DNA of 6,726 nt from Desulfobulbaceae bacterium (GTDB lineage: Bacteria; Desulfobacterota; Desulfobulbia; Desulfobulbales; SURF-16): the NCBI GenBank assembly GCA_024763115.1, contig JANTGB010000126.1, positions 1 through 6,726 of the forward strand, written 5' to 3'. Shown here in pieces: positions 1 through 6,676 of the stretch. Position numbers and translations under genes: made by a program. The notes under the pieces are model-generated. The model did no database searches and was not told the origin of the DNA. It worked only from the letters and a program-made list of their open reading frames with translations. How positions within the stretch are numbered: position 1 is the first letter of the stretch; every line of letters starts with the position of its first letter.

Positions 1-74
1 CCGTAGATTTTCGTGATCAGGTCGGCGCAGCGTATTAGTCATACGTAAGCCGGACTGATCGCGGAAATATGCGG
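1..74 (+). repeat. Long imperfect palindrome / candidate structured RNA upstream of the operon
   Basis: Bases 1-26 pair with 49-74: 20 Watson-Crick pairs, four T-G pairs (wobbles if the + strand is RNA) and only two G-A mismatches. After a small internal loop (27-30 against 46-48), five more pairs (31-35 with 41-45) close a five-base loop at 36-40. The non-Watson-Crick positions favour folding of the + strand over the - strand. The outer stem reaches the window edge, so it may extend further. It could be the foot of an upstream transcript, a terminator without a T-tract, a REP-like palindrome or a mobile-element end. No family is recognised. Confidence 0.55.
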
Positions 75-92
75 TACCCTGTGAGCAGTTAC
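75..92 (-). repeat. Flanking motif copy 1 (inverted)
   Basis: On the minus strand this reads GTAACTGCTCACAGGGTA. It matches 15 of 18 positions of the plus-strand site at 6469-6486, with all three differences being transitions, and shares the GTAACTRYTCA core with the site at 6220-6230. It directly adjoins the palindrome at 1-74. The two downstream copies have the opposite orientation, so the operon lies between inverted copies. It may be a mobile-element end or a dispersed intergenic repeat. Confidence 0.4.
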
Positions 93-121
93 ACAAATGG
101 TAAGATGTTAATCCTGGATTA

Positions 122-150
122 TTGCCGGTTTTTCGCATAACCTGAATATT
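122..150 (+). promoter_or_regulatory. Weak sigma-70-like promoter candidate for the jetBCD operon
   Basis: TTGCCG (122-127) and AATATT (145-150) each match four of six positions of the -35 and -10 consensus and are separated by 17 bases. The implied transcript would start around 157 and give a leader of about 24 bases before jetB. The match is modest. If jetA lies upstream in the same transcript, no promoter is needed here. Confidence 0.2.
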
Positions 151-180
151 TACAAAACTTCCGCCCTGTAAAGAAAAAGA

Positions 181-831
181 ATGAACATCGAACTTACCAA
201 AATGCTTGACCGCAGTGGCGACAAGGTGCGGGCCGTGCTTAATATTCTCATTGAAAGCCCATGCTTTTATGCCACCGATCGCCATGAGATTTTTTATTTT
301 CTGCGCCGCCATCGGCGTGAGTTTACTGATTTTTTTGAGAAAATGTATGGCTGGCAACTGCTGATGGACAGCAAGTGCGCCAGAGTCTATAAGGGTGAGT
401 GGCATAATCCGGCCATTACTCCGGCCAACCGGGCCATGTTTAACTTCAGTCGGCGCGATGAATGCCTGGCTTTTATGATGCTGTTGGAATTTTTTGAGCA
501 GCAACTTGAAGAAAACGGTATGACCGTTGAAGACCGCCAAAATCTCCGCTTTCATTTCGGCGATCTGCTGAACCACACTCACCGACGTTTTCTGGAGCTT
601 TTTCCGGCTGAAGCCGAACGTTACAGCGAAGAATATGTCCGGGCCAAAGCAGTAAAGCCCATCATGCCGCAACTGGAAAAATATCGTTTTCTGAAACGAA
701 TTAAACCACCTGAAAAACTTGTGGCCTCCGCTAAAGAAGTAATATACGAAGCCCTGCCCGCCCTGTATCATTACAACAGTACCGCCCTGAGCCGCATACT
801 GCCTGAATTACAAAAAGACGAGCAGCCATGA
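181..831 (+). CDS. jetB: JetB/MksE-like winged-helix (KITE) subunit of a Wadjet-type SMC complex
   Basis: A 216-residue soluble protein, predicted to be the small KITE subunit that binds the kleisin and helps the SMC ATPase capture DNA. Residues 50-71 (an aromatic-rich helix, then GWQL, an acidic turn and ARVYK) resemble the 'large GW-L, D, AR-L-K' stretch of DUF2398/DUF4194-type JetB proteins. Residues 163-174 (PQLEKYRFLKRI) and 189-198 (YEALPALYHY) look like a second winged helix ending in the typical 'xLPAL-RY' element. No signal peptide or membrane segment is seen. ATG 181 is the first possible start, because an in-frame TAA lies at 169-171. The leader is purine-rich (171-180) but has no classical Shine-Dalgarno. 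Its stop overlaps the jetC start as ATGA. The subunit role is inferred from length, weak motifs and position beside the SMC gene. The exact family is uncertain. Confidence 0.75.
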   Translation: MNIELTKMLDRSGDKVRAVLNILIESPCFYATDRHEIFYFLRRHRREFTDFFEKMYGWQLLMDSKCARVYKGEWHNPAITPANRAMFNFSRRDECLAFMMLLEFFEQQLEENGMTVEDRQNLRFHFGDLLNHTHRRFLELFPAEAERYSEEYVRAKAVKPIMPQLEKYRFLKRIKPPEKLVASAKEVIYEALPALYHYNSTALSRILPELQKDEQP

Positions 832-3800
832 AGCAGGATCGTCCCTTTACTATAACCCGTATTCGCCTGATCAACTTTCATAATTTTACAGATGAGATCA
901 TTACCATTCCCGACAATGGTCATCTCTTTCTCCTGGGTGATAACGGCTGCGGTAAAACCACTGTTCTTGATGCCGTCCACTATGTGTTGACCGCCGGTCG
1001 CTCCATGGAATGGAATTCCGCTGCCAGGGTTACCGGCCGCAAGAATGGCGGCCGAAGATTGCAGGGCGTTATTCTCCGCTACAATATGGAAACCGGCATC
1101 ATGAATAACCAGGGTTCCATAACCTACGCAGCTGTTGAAATTGCCGGGCGTAACGGCCGTCCGCTGACCATCGGCCTCGGCATGTCGGTCACGGCCATGG
1201 ATGAAAAGGTTAATCCATGGGGAGTTATTCGAGAATGCCCCCTTGATGATATTCCTTTTATTATTGATGATGATCATGGCAGACGTCCTGCTTCAAAGCG
1301 GGAATTTAAACAGGCATTAGGCAGCAGCCGGGGATTTTACCGGGATGCAACCACCTACCGCCGTGAGCTTTCCGGCAGACTGTTCGGCGGCGCTGACAGT
1401 TATCAGGAAATTTGCCGATTTCTCAAAATGGGCAAGGCCTATCGGGAGATTGCTGCCGGAGCAGCTGACTATCATGAACTGTTCAAAGAGTTGCTGCCCG
1501 AACCTCACACCGCTATTTTTGAACAGATTATTGACGGCCTGCGCACCCTTGATACATCCCGGACCCTGCTTGACGACCTTAAACGTAAAGTTGAATATGT
1601 CCGTTCCCTGCAGATGCTGGTTACCGACATTGACCGCCGACAGGAAGCAGTTTCTCGCTACGACTGGCTTTTATGCCATTGGCACCTTAACAGGAACAAA
1701 AAACAGCAGCAGGCTAATACCGCCGGGTTGCGGAACCTGGATCGGCAACAACAGGAAGAAAAAGCAAACCTGCATTCATTGCAGCGCCTGGAGCAGCAAC
1801 TCCACGAACGCCTTGCCGATCTCAAAGCCAAAGACAACAGCGGCCTGGTTCGTCAGGAAAAAAGTTGCGGAGCAGAGTTAAAAGAAAAAAAAGCCCAGCT
1901 TGCATCCCGCTCCATCCGTTTAAAGGATGAAAATAAACAGCTGCGTCGGGCGGAACAGGAATTTGCTCGACAACGCCGCGAACTGAAAACCATATTGGGT
2001 AAAGTCGTCAGCGAATGTGGCCGCCGATCCCGCAACCTGCCTTTTTCCATCAGCTCACTACAGCAGGAGGCTGATATCCTTTTCCGTGATGCCGACACTG
2101 AGCAGTGCAGGCAATTTGAATCCTCGGAAACATTTGCTGTTATTAAAGATCATCTCCATGACTTACACAGCCGATCTTTCCAGCTGTCCCGTGAAATTGA
2201 CCAGGGCAATGCCGAATTTGCTGATTTGCAGAACAGACTGGAAGATCTGCGCAAACAGGAAACCCCGCAGCCGGAGCAGGACATTCTTTCATGCATTCGG
2301 GCCTTGCAAAGGGAAATGATCAACCCAAAGCCGCTTTATCTTGGCCTTGAATGGCTGCCCGGCCTGGATAAAAAAGAACAGGGACGTATAGAAGAAACCA
2401 TAGGCGAAGAAATCCTGGCCACACTCATAGTCCGGGACAATGATTACCAGGCATGCCGAAATATTATAACCAACTGGCCGGGAATAAGAATCAGCTGCAA
2501 AGCCGAGGCTCCGGAAGATATACCGGAATGGATGCGCAGCGTCTTTGATACTGCCGACAGCGATCCTGACGCCATTTGCTGCCTGGCCGCAGAAATGGAA
2601 AGCAGCCGGGCACCTGTGGTCGGTTGTCTAAACGGCAAAGACCTGCTGGCCTTTCGCGGCCACGAAAGAACGCTTTTGGGCGGCAATCCCCGTCTTATCG
2701 GGGCTGAAAGTCGCAAGCAGGCATTACTTGCTGAAATAAGGGCTCTTGAAGATGAACTGGATAAAGGCGATAAAAAACAACAAAATTTACAAAAAAAGCT
2801 GAGCCGCTTAAATAAGCAGGATGAAACAATAGAAAATTTTCGTCTTAACCTGGCAGGACTGCTTAAAAAAGTTCGCAGGCAGGCTAATCAGGTTTCCACA
2901 GATGAAAATAATTTTATCCATTGCCGGGATCGGCACAGGCAGCAAAAAGAGCTGCGCGATGACCTGCTGCGCGAAGTTCAACATCTTACCACTCGTTCCC
3001 GGGAACTGACGGAACTTATCGGCAAAGAAGGTCTTGCCGGCCTTGATCGGCGTATCAACAGCCTGGAAAGTAAGTGTCGCAAAATCAGGGAGGAAATCGC
3101 TGAAGCAAATCAGCAAATTGGTGCGGTAAATAACGAAATTAAACTATGCAAAGACAGACATGCGCATCTGCTTGATGAGGATGAACAGCTACAGGTTGAA
3201 CTAAAGCTGAAAACAGAAGAACTGGCCCTGCGTCTGCCGAATATTAACGATATTGCCTACTACGTCCTGAAAACCAAAACAGGTCAGCAGTTTACCAGCA
3301 GCGATGCTATCGGCAAAAAAAGAGACGAAGCAAATCGTCATGCTGTCAGCCTGATTCTTGAGCTGAAAAAGGTCAAACTTAATGATGCTGAATTCGGGGC
3401 TGTTTTTCGTTTTTCCTACCAGGATACGAGCAATGAGGTTCAGGATTTTCGAGGTCGTCTGTTATCCGATATCCTGCCGGAGCAGGAGCAGGCGGTTCGT
3501 GAGCAGCAGGAATTGATTAATGATCACACCAGGGAGCTGTTTACTAAAATCATCATGACCGACCTGATGAGGTATCTGCGTAATCACGTAAGCAGCCTTG
3601 AACAGATGATAAAAAACATTAACAATCGGCTCGGCAAGCGCTCTTTTGGTGGTCAGAGATACCGTTTTCTGGTCCGTCCTCTGGATAATTATAAACGACT
3701 GGTGGAGGTGGTAAAAAAATTAAGCGCATGGAACCCGGAAGCAGATACCGAAGTCCGTCACTTTTTTGAAGATCACCGGGATGACATTATGGCCGCCGAG

Positions 3801-4298
3801 GTCGGCGCTGTCCCGGAAGAGCTTGACTACAGAAACTGGTACCGCTACGAACTCGAAGTTTCCTCAATGGGCGATCATGGCGTGGTGATGGACAGAACCA
3901 CCAAAAGTATCGGTTCCGGTGGTGAGCAGGCTGTGCCCAATTATCTGCTCATCCTGACCATTGCCCACTTTCTTTACCGGGGCAAAAAGGTGCGCCTGCA
4001 TGCCCTGTTGTTTGATGAAGCCTTTTACGGAATCGATACGGGTCGGCGGGATCAGCTTCTCGGCTTTGCCACTGATCTTAACCTGCAGCTTTTTGTTGCA
4101 TCACCCGACCAGGACGGGGTACGCCGGGAAATCAATCACTCCACCACCCTGTTTGTTGTTAAGGATAAAGAATTTAATATTCATTTACGCGATTTCCATT
4201 GGGAAAACCCGAACATTATCAAACAACCGGGATTATTTGACGGCCCAAAGCAAAAAAAAGCTATCGCCTTCGGGGAGGAGCTAGAGGCCGGTGAATAA
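828..4298 (+). CDS. jetC: JetC/MksB-type SMC ATPase
   Basis: An 1156-residue SMC protein, the motor of the predicted loop-extruding complex. It acts in the cytoplasm on DNA as a dimer. The N-terminal head has the SMC-like opening RIRLINFHNF and Walker A GDNGCGKTT (residues 37-45). A first heptad-rich coiled coil spans about 250-495. A non-coiled hinge-like segment follows at about 502-625, and the returning coil spans about 627-800. The C-terminal head carries signature SGGEQ (1030-1034), Walker B LLFDEAF (1060-1066, catalytic E1064) and a D-loop-like GID. The switch region reads VASPD (1090-1094) with no histidine, resembling MukB-like proteins more than Rad50. Length fits JetC/MksB (around 1100) and is shorter than MukB (nearly 1500). 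The start is ATG 828 within the ATGA overlap with jetB, implying coupled translation. All ATPase motifs are intact. The alternative, a generic Rad50/SbcC-like ATPase, is disfavoured by the adjacent KITE-like and JetD-like genes. Confidence 0.92.
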   Translation: MKQDRPFTITRIRLINFHNFTDEIITIPDNGHLFLLGDNGCGKTTVLDAVHYVLTAGRSMEWNSAARVTGRKNGGRRLQGVILRYNMETGIMNNQGSITYAAVEIAGRNGRPLTIGLGMSVTAMDEKVNPWGVIRECPLDDIPFIIDDDHGRRPASKREFKQALGSSRGFYRDATTYRRELSGRLFGGADSYQEICRFLKMGKAYREIAAGAADYHELFKELLPEPHTAIFEQIIDGLRTLDTSRTLLDDLKRKVEYVRSLQMLVTDIDRRQEAVSRYDWLLCHWHLNRNKKQQQANTAGLRNLDRQQQEEKANLHSLQRLEQQLHERLADLKAKDNSGLVRQEKSCGAELKEKKAQLASRSIRLKDENKQLRRAEQEFARQRRELKTILGKVVSECGRRSRNLPFSISSLQQEADILFRDADTEQCRQFESSETFAVIKDHLHDLHSRSFQLSREIDQGNAEFADLQNRLEDLRKQETPQPEQDILSCIRALQREMINPKPLYLGLEWLPGLDKKEQGRIEETIGEEILATLIVRDNDYQACRNIITNWPGIRISCKAEAPEDIPEWMRSVFDTADSDPDAICCLAAEMESSRAPVVGCLNGKDLLAFRGHERTLLGGNPRLIGAESRKQALLAEIRALEDELDKGDKKQQNLQKKLSRLNKQDETIENFRLNLAGLLKKVRRQANQVSTDENNFIHCRDRHRQQKELRDDLLREVQHLTTRSRELTELIGKEGLAGLDRRINSLESKCRKIREEIAEANQQIGAVNNEIKLCKDRHAHLLDEDEQLQVELKLKTEELALRLPNINDIAYYVLKTKTGQQFTSSDAIGKKRDEANRHAVSLILELKKVKLNDAEFGAVFRFSYQDTSNEVQDFRGRLLSDILPEQEQAVREQQELINDHTRELFTKIIMTDLMRYLRNHVSSLEQMIKNINNRLGKRSFGGQRYRFLVRPLDNYKRLVEVVKKLSAWNPEADTEVRHFFEDHRDDIMAAEVGAVPEELDYRNWYRYELEVSSMGDHGVVMDRTTKSIGSGGEQAVPNYLLILTIAHFLYRGKKVRLHALLFDEAFYGIDTGRRDQLLGFATDLNLQLFVASPDQDGVRREINHSTTLFVVKDKEFNIHLRDFHWENPNIIKQPGLFDGPKQKKAIAFGEELEAGE
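4272..4280 (+). promoter_or_regulatory. Ribosome binding site for jetD inside the end of jetC
   Basis: GGGGAGGAG contains a full AGGAG Shine-Dalgarno (4276-4280), ten bases before the GTG at 4291. It decides the jetD start: a GTG that overlaps the last eight bases of jetC, with no better-placed ATG nearby. Confidence 0.7.
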
Positions 4299-5517
4299 TC
4301 TCAGCCGACAAATCCGGCAGATACTCATTAAGATCTGCAAGCGCCATGAAAAACGCGGCTCTTTAACCGGGGTTATGAAACTGGGGCAGGATCCGGCTGA
4401 AGAGGATCGCCGGGCCATTGAAAATTTCTTTGGTCTTACCCCGTTGATTAATACCTCCAAACAGGAGATTAAACTATCATTTGATCGCTTATTATCAGGA
4501 AAAAATGAAGAAGAAATAACTGACTGGCTCAAAAATATTTACCAGCAGACCGGTCGCATCCCCCCTGGCCCGGTTTCTTTACCTGACGATGCAGTCTCCC
4601 TGCTGCTCAACCAGTTAAAACTTACCTTTCCGCGCCTTAATCCTGTTCATTCATTTCTAAATCAGCATAAGGAGCAGCTTTCCCGTAAACTTTGCAAACA
4701 GCCTGCAAAAATACGGGAGCAATATTTCACGGCTGGTAAAATTGTTGATTTTCTGCTGGAAAACGATAAGGAAATCACCTTATCCGAGCTAGGTGCCGAG
4801 TTTTGCGCGAGCAGCAAAAGCCTGCGTCGGGGCGAGATGAAAAATATGATTGAACTGTGGCTGCGCCTGCTGCGGGTTGACTTACCGCCGGAACAGGGAA
4901 TCTGGGAGGAATTTATGGTTATCCGTGACCGGCTGACCATCACCGCCCTGATCTTTGCCCCGCTTATTTACAGGAAAAACGGACGGGAATACGACTGGAT
5001 TAATCAGCTCCATCAGGCCGGTGAACCTGCCCAGGTTAACTGGTTTCATCTTGACGGCATGACTTCATGCCGATTAGTTGCGGAAAAAAAATCAAAAACA
5101 TCCCTGATTACCTGCGAAAACGAAGCGCCGTTCAGTCGGCTGCTGCGGGAGAGCAATGACAAAATACTTCTTTTCACCAGCGGCTTTCCCAATCGGGCCG
5201 TATGCAAACTATATCAATTTCTTGCCCCGCTCAGCGCTAATTGCCGACATTGGGGCGACAGTGATCCGGCTGGTTTGCGTATTGCCGCTATCTTAAACGC
5301 CATCCATCCGCTTAATTTGTGGAGATGCGATATTGCCACCCTGAGACGGCATAAAACGAAACTCCTGCCGCTGACGGAAAATCAGGTCAATGCCGCATCT
5401 TTAATATTAAACAGTTACCAGGATTTCCCTTTTGCGGAAGAACTGAATTTTACCCTTAAACATGGTTGGCTTGAACAGGAAAGCCGGCTGAAAGTTTTTT
5501 CGTCCCCAGCTGAATAG
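4291..5517 (+). CDS. jetD: JetD, Toprim-domain nuclease of a Wadjet-type system
   Basis: A 408-residue protein related to the topoisomerase VI A subunit, predicted to be the nuclease that cleaves closed circular DNA after the SMC complex has extruded it. The C-terminal Toprim fold is recognisable: CENEAPF (275-281) supplies the first acidic residue, probably E276. FTSGFPN (295-301) precedes a helix, and HWGDSDPAGLRIA (320-332) holds the D323-x-D325 metal-binding pair. All acidic positions are present, so activity is expected. The SGFPN and DPAGLRIA wording and the N-terminal layout (basic helix, then GVMKLGQDPAEEDRRAIENFFG, split here as residues 27-40 and 41-48) look closer to DUF2399/TIGR02679-type JetD than to DUF2220. 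Residues 130-260 probably form the DNA-binding CAP-like part. The start is GTG 4291, supported by the Shine-Dalgarno at 4272-4280, and overlaps jetC by eight bases. Subtype is uncertain. Toprim assignment is firm. Confidence 0.86.
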   Translation: MNNLSRQIRQILIKICKRHEKRGSLTGVMKLGQDPAEEDRRAIENFFGLTPLINTSKQEIKLSFDRLLSGKNEEEITDWLKNIYQQTGRIPPGPVSLPDDAVSLLLNQLKLTFPRLNPVHSFLNQHKEQLSRKLCKQPAKIREQYFTAGKIVDFLLENDKEITLSELGAEFCASSKSLRRGEMKNMIELWLRLLRVDLPPEQGIWEEFMVIRDRLTITALIFAPLIYRKNGREYDWINQLHQAGEPAQVNWFHLDGMTSCRLVAEKKSKTSLITCENEAPFSRLLRESNDKILLFTSGFPNRAVCKLYQFLAPLSANCRHWGDSDPAGLRIAAILNAIHPLNLWRCDIATLRRHKTKLLPLTENQVNAASLILNSYQDFPFAEELNFTLKHGWLEQESRLKVFSSPAE

Positions 5518-5525
5518 ACATAATC

Positions 5526-5530
5526 AGGAG
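5526..5530 (+). promoter_or_regulatory. Ribosome binding site for the RCK gene
   Basis: AGGAG, with six bases before the ATG at 5537, lies in the 19-base gap after jetD. No room for a separate promoter is apparent in that gap, so read-through from jetD is likely, although a promoter within jetD cannot be excluded. Confidence 0.65.
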
Positions 5531-5536
5531 AAGAAA

Positions 5537-6223
5537 ATGTACATAATAATTGCCGGAGGCGGTATTGCCGGCTCTAATATTGCCAGGGAGCTGGCCGATC
5601 ATAAACATGATGTCGTGGTGATTGACCGGGATAAGGAAATATGTGAGGAACTCTATGCCCGTTTAGGAGTGGAAACCGTTTACGGCGATGCCCGGAGTAT
5701 TGATATACTTAACCAGGCAGGCATCAATAAGGCCGATGTGGCGATGTGCGCCTTGTACCGCGATGCCGACAACCTCACCGTCTCACTTCTGGCCAGAAGC
5801 GCCAATGTGAAGAAAATAATGGTAAAAATGCGCGATCCAGCCTATGAAAAGCCCTATCTCCTGGCCGGGGTTACTAATATCTGCAACATGAATTCCATGT
5901 TGCTTCATAAAATAATTATTGAACTTGAAAGCCCTATTATCAAGGTAATTACGGCACTGCGGCATGGACAGGCCCAGCTTATAATGTTTAAACTGCCGAA
6001 AAACTGGCCGGAAGACGGGGTAACGGTACAGAAGCTGGCGCAAAGACCGGCTTTTTCCGGTAACTGTGTGTTTGCCGGGGTTCTGGATGAAAAACGGTCG
6101 AACAAGATTATTGTCCCCAGGGGGCCGGACAAATTATACCGCAACAACACCGTATTCATGGTTACTGGTTCACAAGCCATGAACAGTATTGAAAAGTATT
6201 TGGAATCAATTGACAAAAGGTAA
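5537..6223 (+). CDS. trkA: TrkA/KtrA-family potassium transport regulator (single RCK unit)
   Basis: A 228-residue cytoplasmic gating subunit of Trk/Ktr potassium uptake. Residues 1-120 form a Rossmann RCK_N (TrkA_N) domain. The nucleotide-binding loop GGGIAG (7-12) fits GxGxxG, and VVVIDRD (26-32) ends the second strand with D30, the usual ribose-binding acidic residue. GDARS and the following segment fit the third strand. Residues about 137-223 form the RCK_C (TrkA_C) domain, with the typical 'P-G-x-x-x-L-x-x-x-x-x-V' ending near IIVPRGPDKLYRNNTVFMV. The length equals one RCK unit, as in KtrA, whereas E. coli TrkA is a duplicated protein about twice as long. No TrkH/KtrB membrane partner is in the window. 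It starts 19 bases after jetD with a good Shine-Dalgarno, so it is probably co-transcribed. Whether it serves the defence operon or is a chance neighbour is unknown. The stop codon lies inside a copy of the flanking motif. Confidence 0.92.
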   Translation: MYIIIAGGGIAGSNIARELADHKHDVVVIDRDKEICEELYARLGVETVYGDARSIDILNQAGINKADVAMCALYRDADNLTVSLLARSANVKKIMVKMRDPAYEKPYLLAGVTNICNMNSMLLHKIIIELESPIIKVITALRHGQAQLIMFKLPKNWPEDGVTVQKLAQRPAFSGNCVFAGVLDEKRSNKIIVPRGPDKLYRNNTVFMVTGSQAMNSIEKYLESIDKR

Positions 6224-6232
6224 CTATTCAGG
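6217..6232 (+). repeat. Flanking motif copy 2, overlapping the trkA stop
   Basis: AAGGTAACTATTCAGG contains the TAA stop of the RCK gene (6221-6223). Its first 14 bases match 6466-6479 with one transition, and its core matches the inverted copy at 75-92. An element boundary falling exactly at a stop codon suggests insertion or recombination next to the gene, but chance cannot be excluded for so short a site. Confidence 0.4.
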
Positions 6233-6237
6233 TTTCA

Positions 6238-6321
6238 CTACTGCCCTGCCGGATCGGTTTTAGGCAGATGAGTCTTGAGATGTTCCGCTTCCACCAATTT
6301 GGTAACATTAACCAATTTCAT
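6238..6321 (-). pseudogene. Short coding-like fragment, 27 residues, unknown
   Basis: The minus strand reads an ATG at 6321-6319, then MKLVNVTKLVEAEHLKTHLP and seven more residues, to a TAG at 6240-6238. The composition resembles an amphipathic helix of a real protein, but the frame is closed by a stop just upstream, there is no Shine-Dalgarno, and no family is recognised. It ends a few bases before motif copy 2. It could be a small gene, a remnant or chance. Confidence 0.15.
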
Positions 6322-6339
6322 CCAGTATCAGGTGAATTC

Positions 6340-6480
6340 CTAGGTTTCTCGGTTTAGCTCGGCGTGAACATTAATTTGTTCGGATATCTCATTTATATTA
6401 TGTACTTTTTGAGACCACCTTGTGGCAATATCAAAAATAAAGATTTGACCACTCTTAGATTCTTGAAGGTAACTACTCAT
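6340..6480 (-). pseudogene. Short coding-like fragment, 46 residues, unknown
   Basis: A minus-strand ATG at 6480-6478, inside flanking motif copy 3, opens a frame of 46 residues starting MSSYLQESKSGQIFIFDIAT and ending at 6342-6340. The frame is also open for about 20 codons upstream of the ATG. No ribosome binding site and no recognised family are seen. It overlaps the end of the fragment at 6473-6676 in another frame, so the two may be pieces of one frameshifted gene or at least one may be spurious. Confidence 0.17.
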
Positions 6481-6486
6481 GGGGTA
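6466..6486 (+). repeat. Flanking motif copy 3
   Basis: AAGGTAACTACTCATGGGGTA. Bases 6466-6479 match 6217-6230 with one transition. Bases 6469-6486 match the inverted site at 75-92 at 15 of 18 positions, with only transitions. On the minus strand the motif contains the stop of one coding-like fragment (6473-6475) and the ATG of another (6478-6480). Confidence 0.4.
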
Positions 6487-6676
6487 AGCGCCTAATGAGT
6501 GCAAACCTCTGTATTTGTAGCTGCTCGGAGTCGTAACCGTTCACCAGGGAATAAATCTTTGCAATATTTAAGTCTCTAAGCTTTTTTCCAAGACTCGGCT
6601 TGAAAAAAGAGGCCTCCGACAGCTCAACTAATGATCGCCTGTTGAACTGTAGGTCTGCTTGAGCGTAGGGTGCGTA
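6473..6676 (-). pseudogene. Coding-like open frame without a start, about 67 codons, unknown
   Basis: The minus-strand frame is open from just after a TGA (6679-6677) to a TAG at 6475-6473. Its product is protein-like, with segments such as FNRRSLVELSEASFFKPSLG, KKLRDLNIAKIYSLVNGYDS and QRFALIRRLPHE. No ATG, GTG or TTG occurs in the open part, so it would need a start on the other side of the TGA. It is best read as a gene remnant, perhaps from a mobile element. No family is recognised and the call is tentative. Confidence 0.2.

Noticed and set aside
3..38. Possible C-terminal end of an upstream gene (frame ends in TAG at 36-38)
   Set aside because: Only 11 codons are visible and they lie on an arm of the palindrome. 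Nothing shows that they are coding, so they cannot be claimed as the end of jetA.
1..42. Minus-strand ATG at 42-40 opening a frame that runs off the left edge
   Set aside because: 14 codons, no Shine-Dalgarno, and the sequence is dictated by the palindrome.
771..1277. 168-residue minus-strand open frame opposite jetC
   Set aside because: It lies wholly over the intact Walker A end of jetC and the jetB tail, has no recognisable motif, and is best explained as a shadow frame.
1345..1881. 178-residue plus-strand open frame inside jetC
   Set aside because: It overlaps the SMC gene in another frame, is rich in Cys/Pro/Ser, shows no family features and has no ribosome binding site.
6241..6267. 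CTGCC...GGCAG stem just after the RCK gene as a terminator
   Set aside because: Five pairs around a long loop, with no T-run after it.
6581..6609. Hairpin CTTTTTTC-AAG / CTTGAAAAAAG with a bulged C
   Set aside because: An 11-pair stem but almost entirely A-T, with no T-tract in the right place. It fits neither an intrinsic terminator nor a known element.
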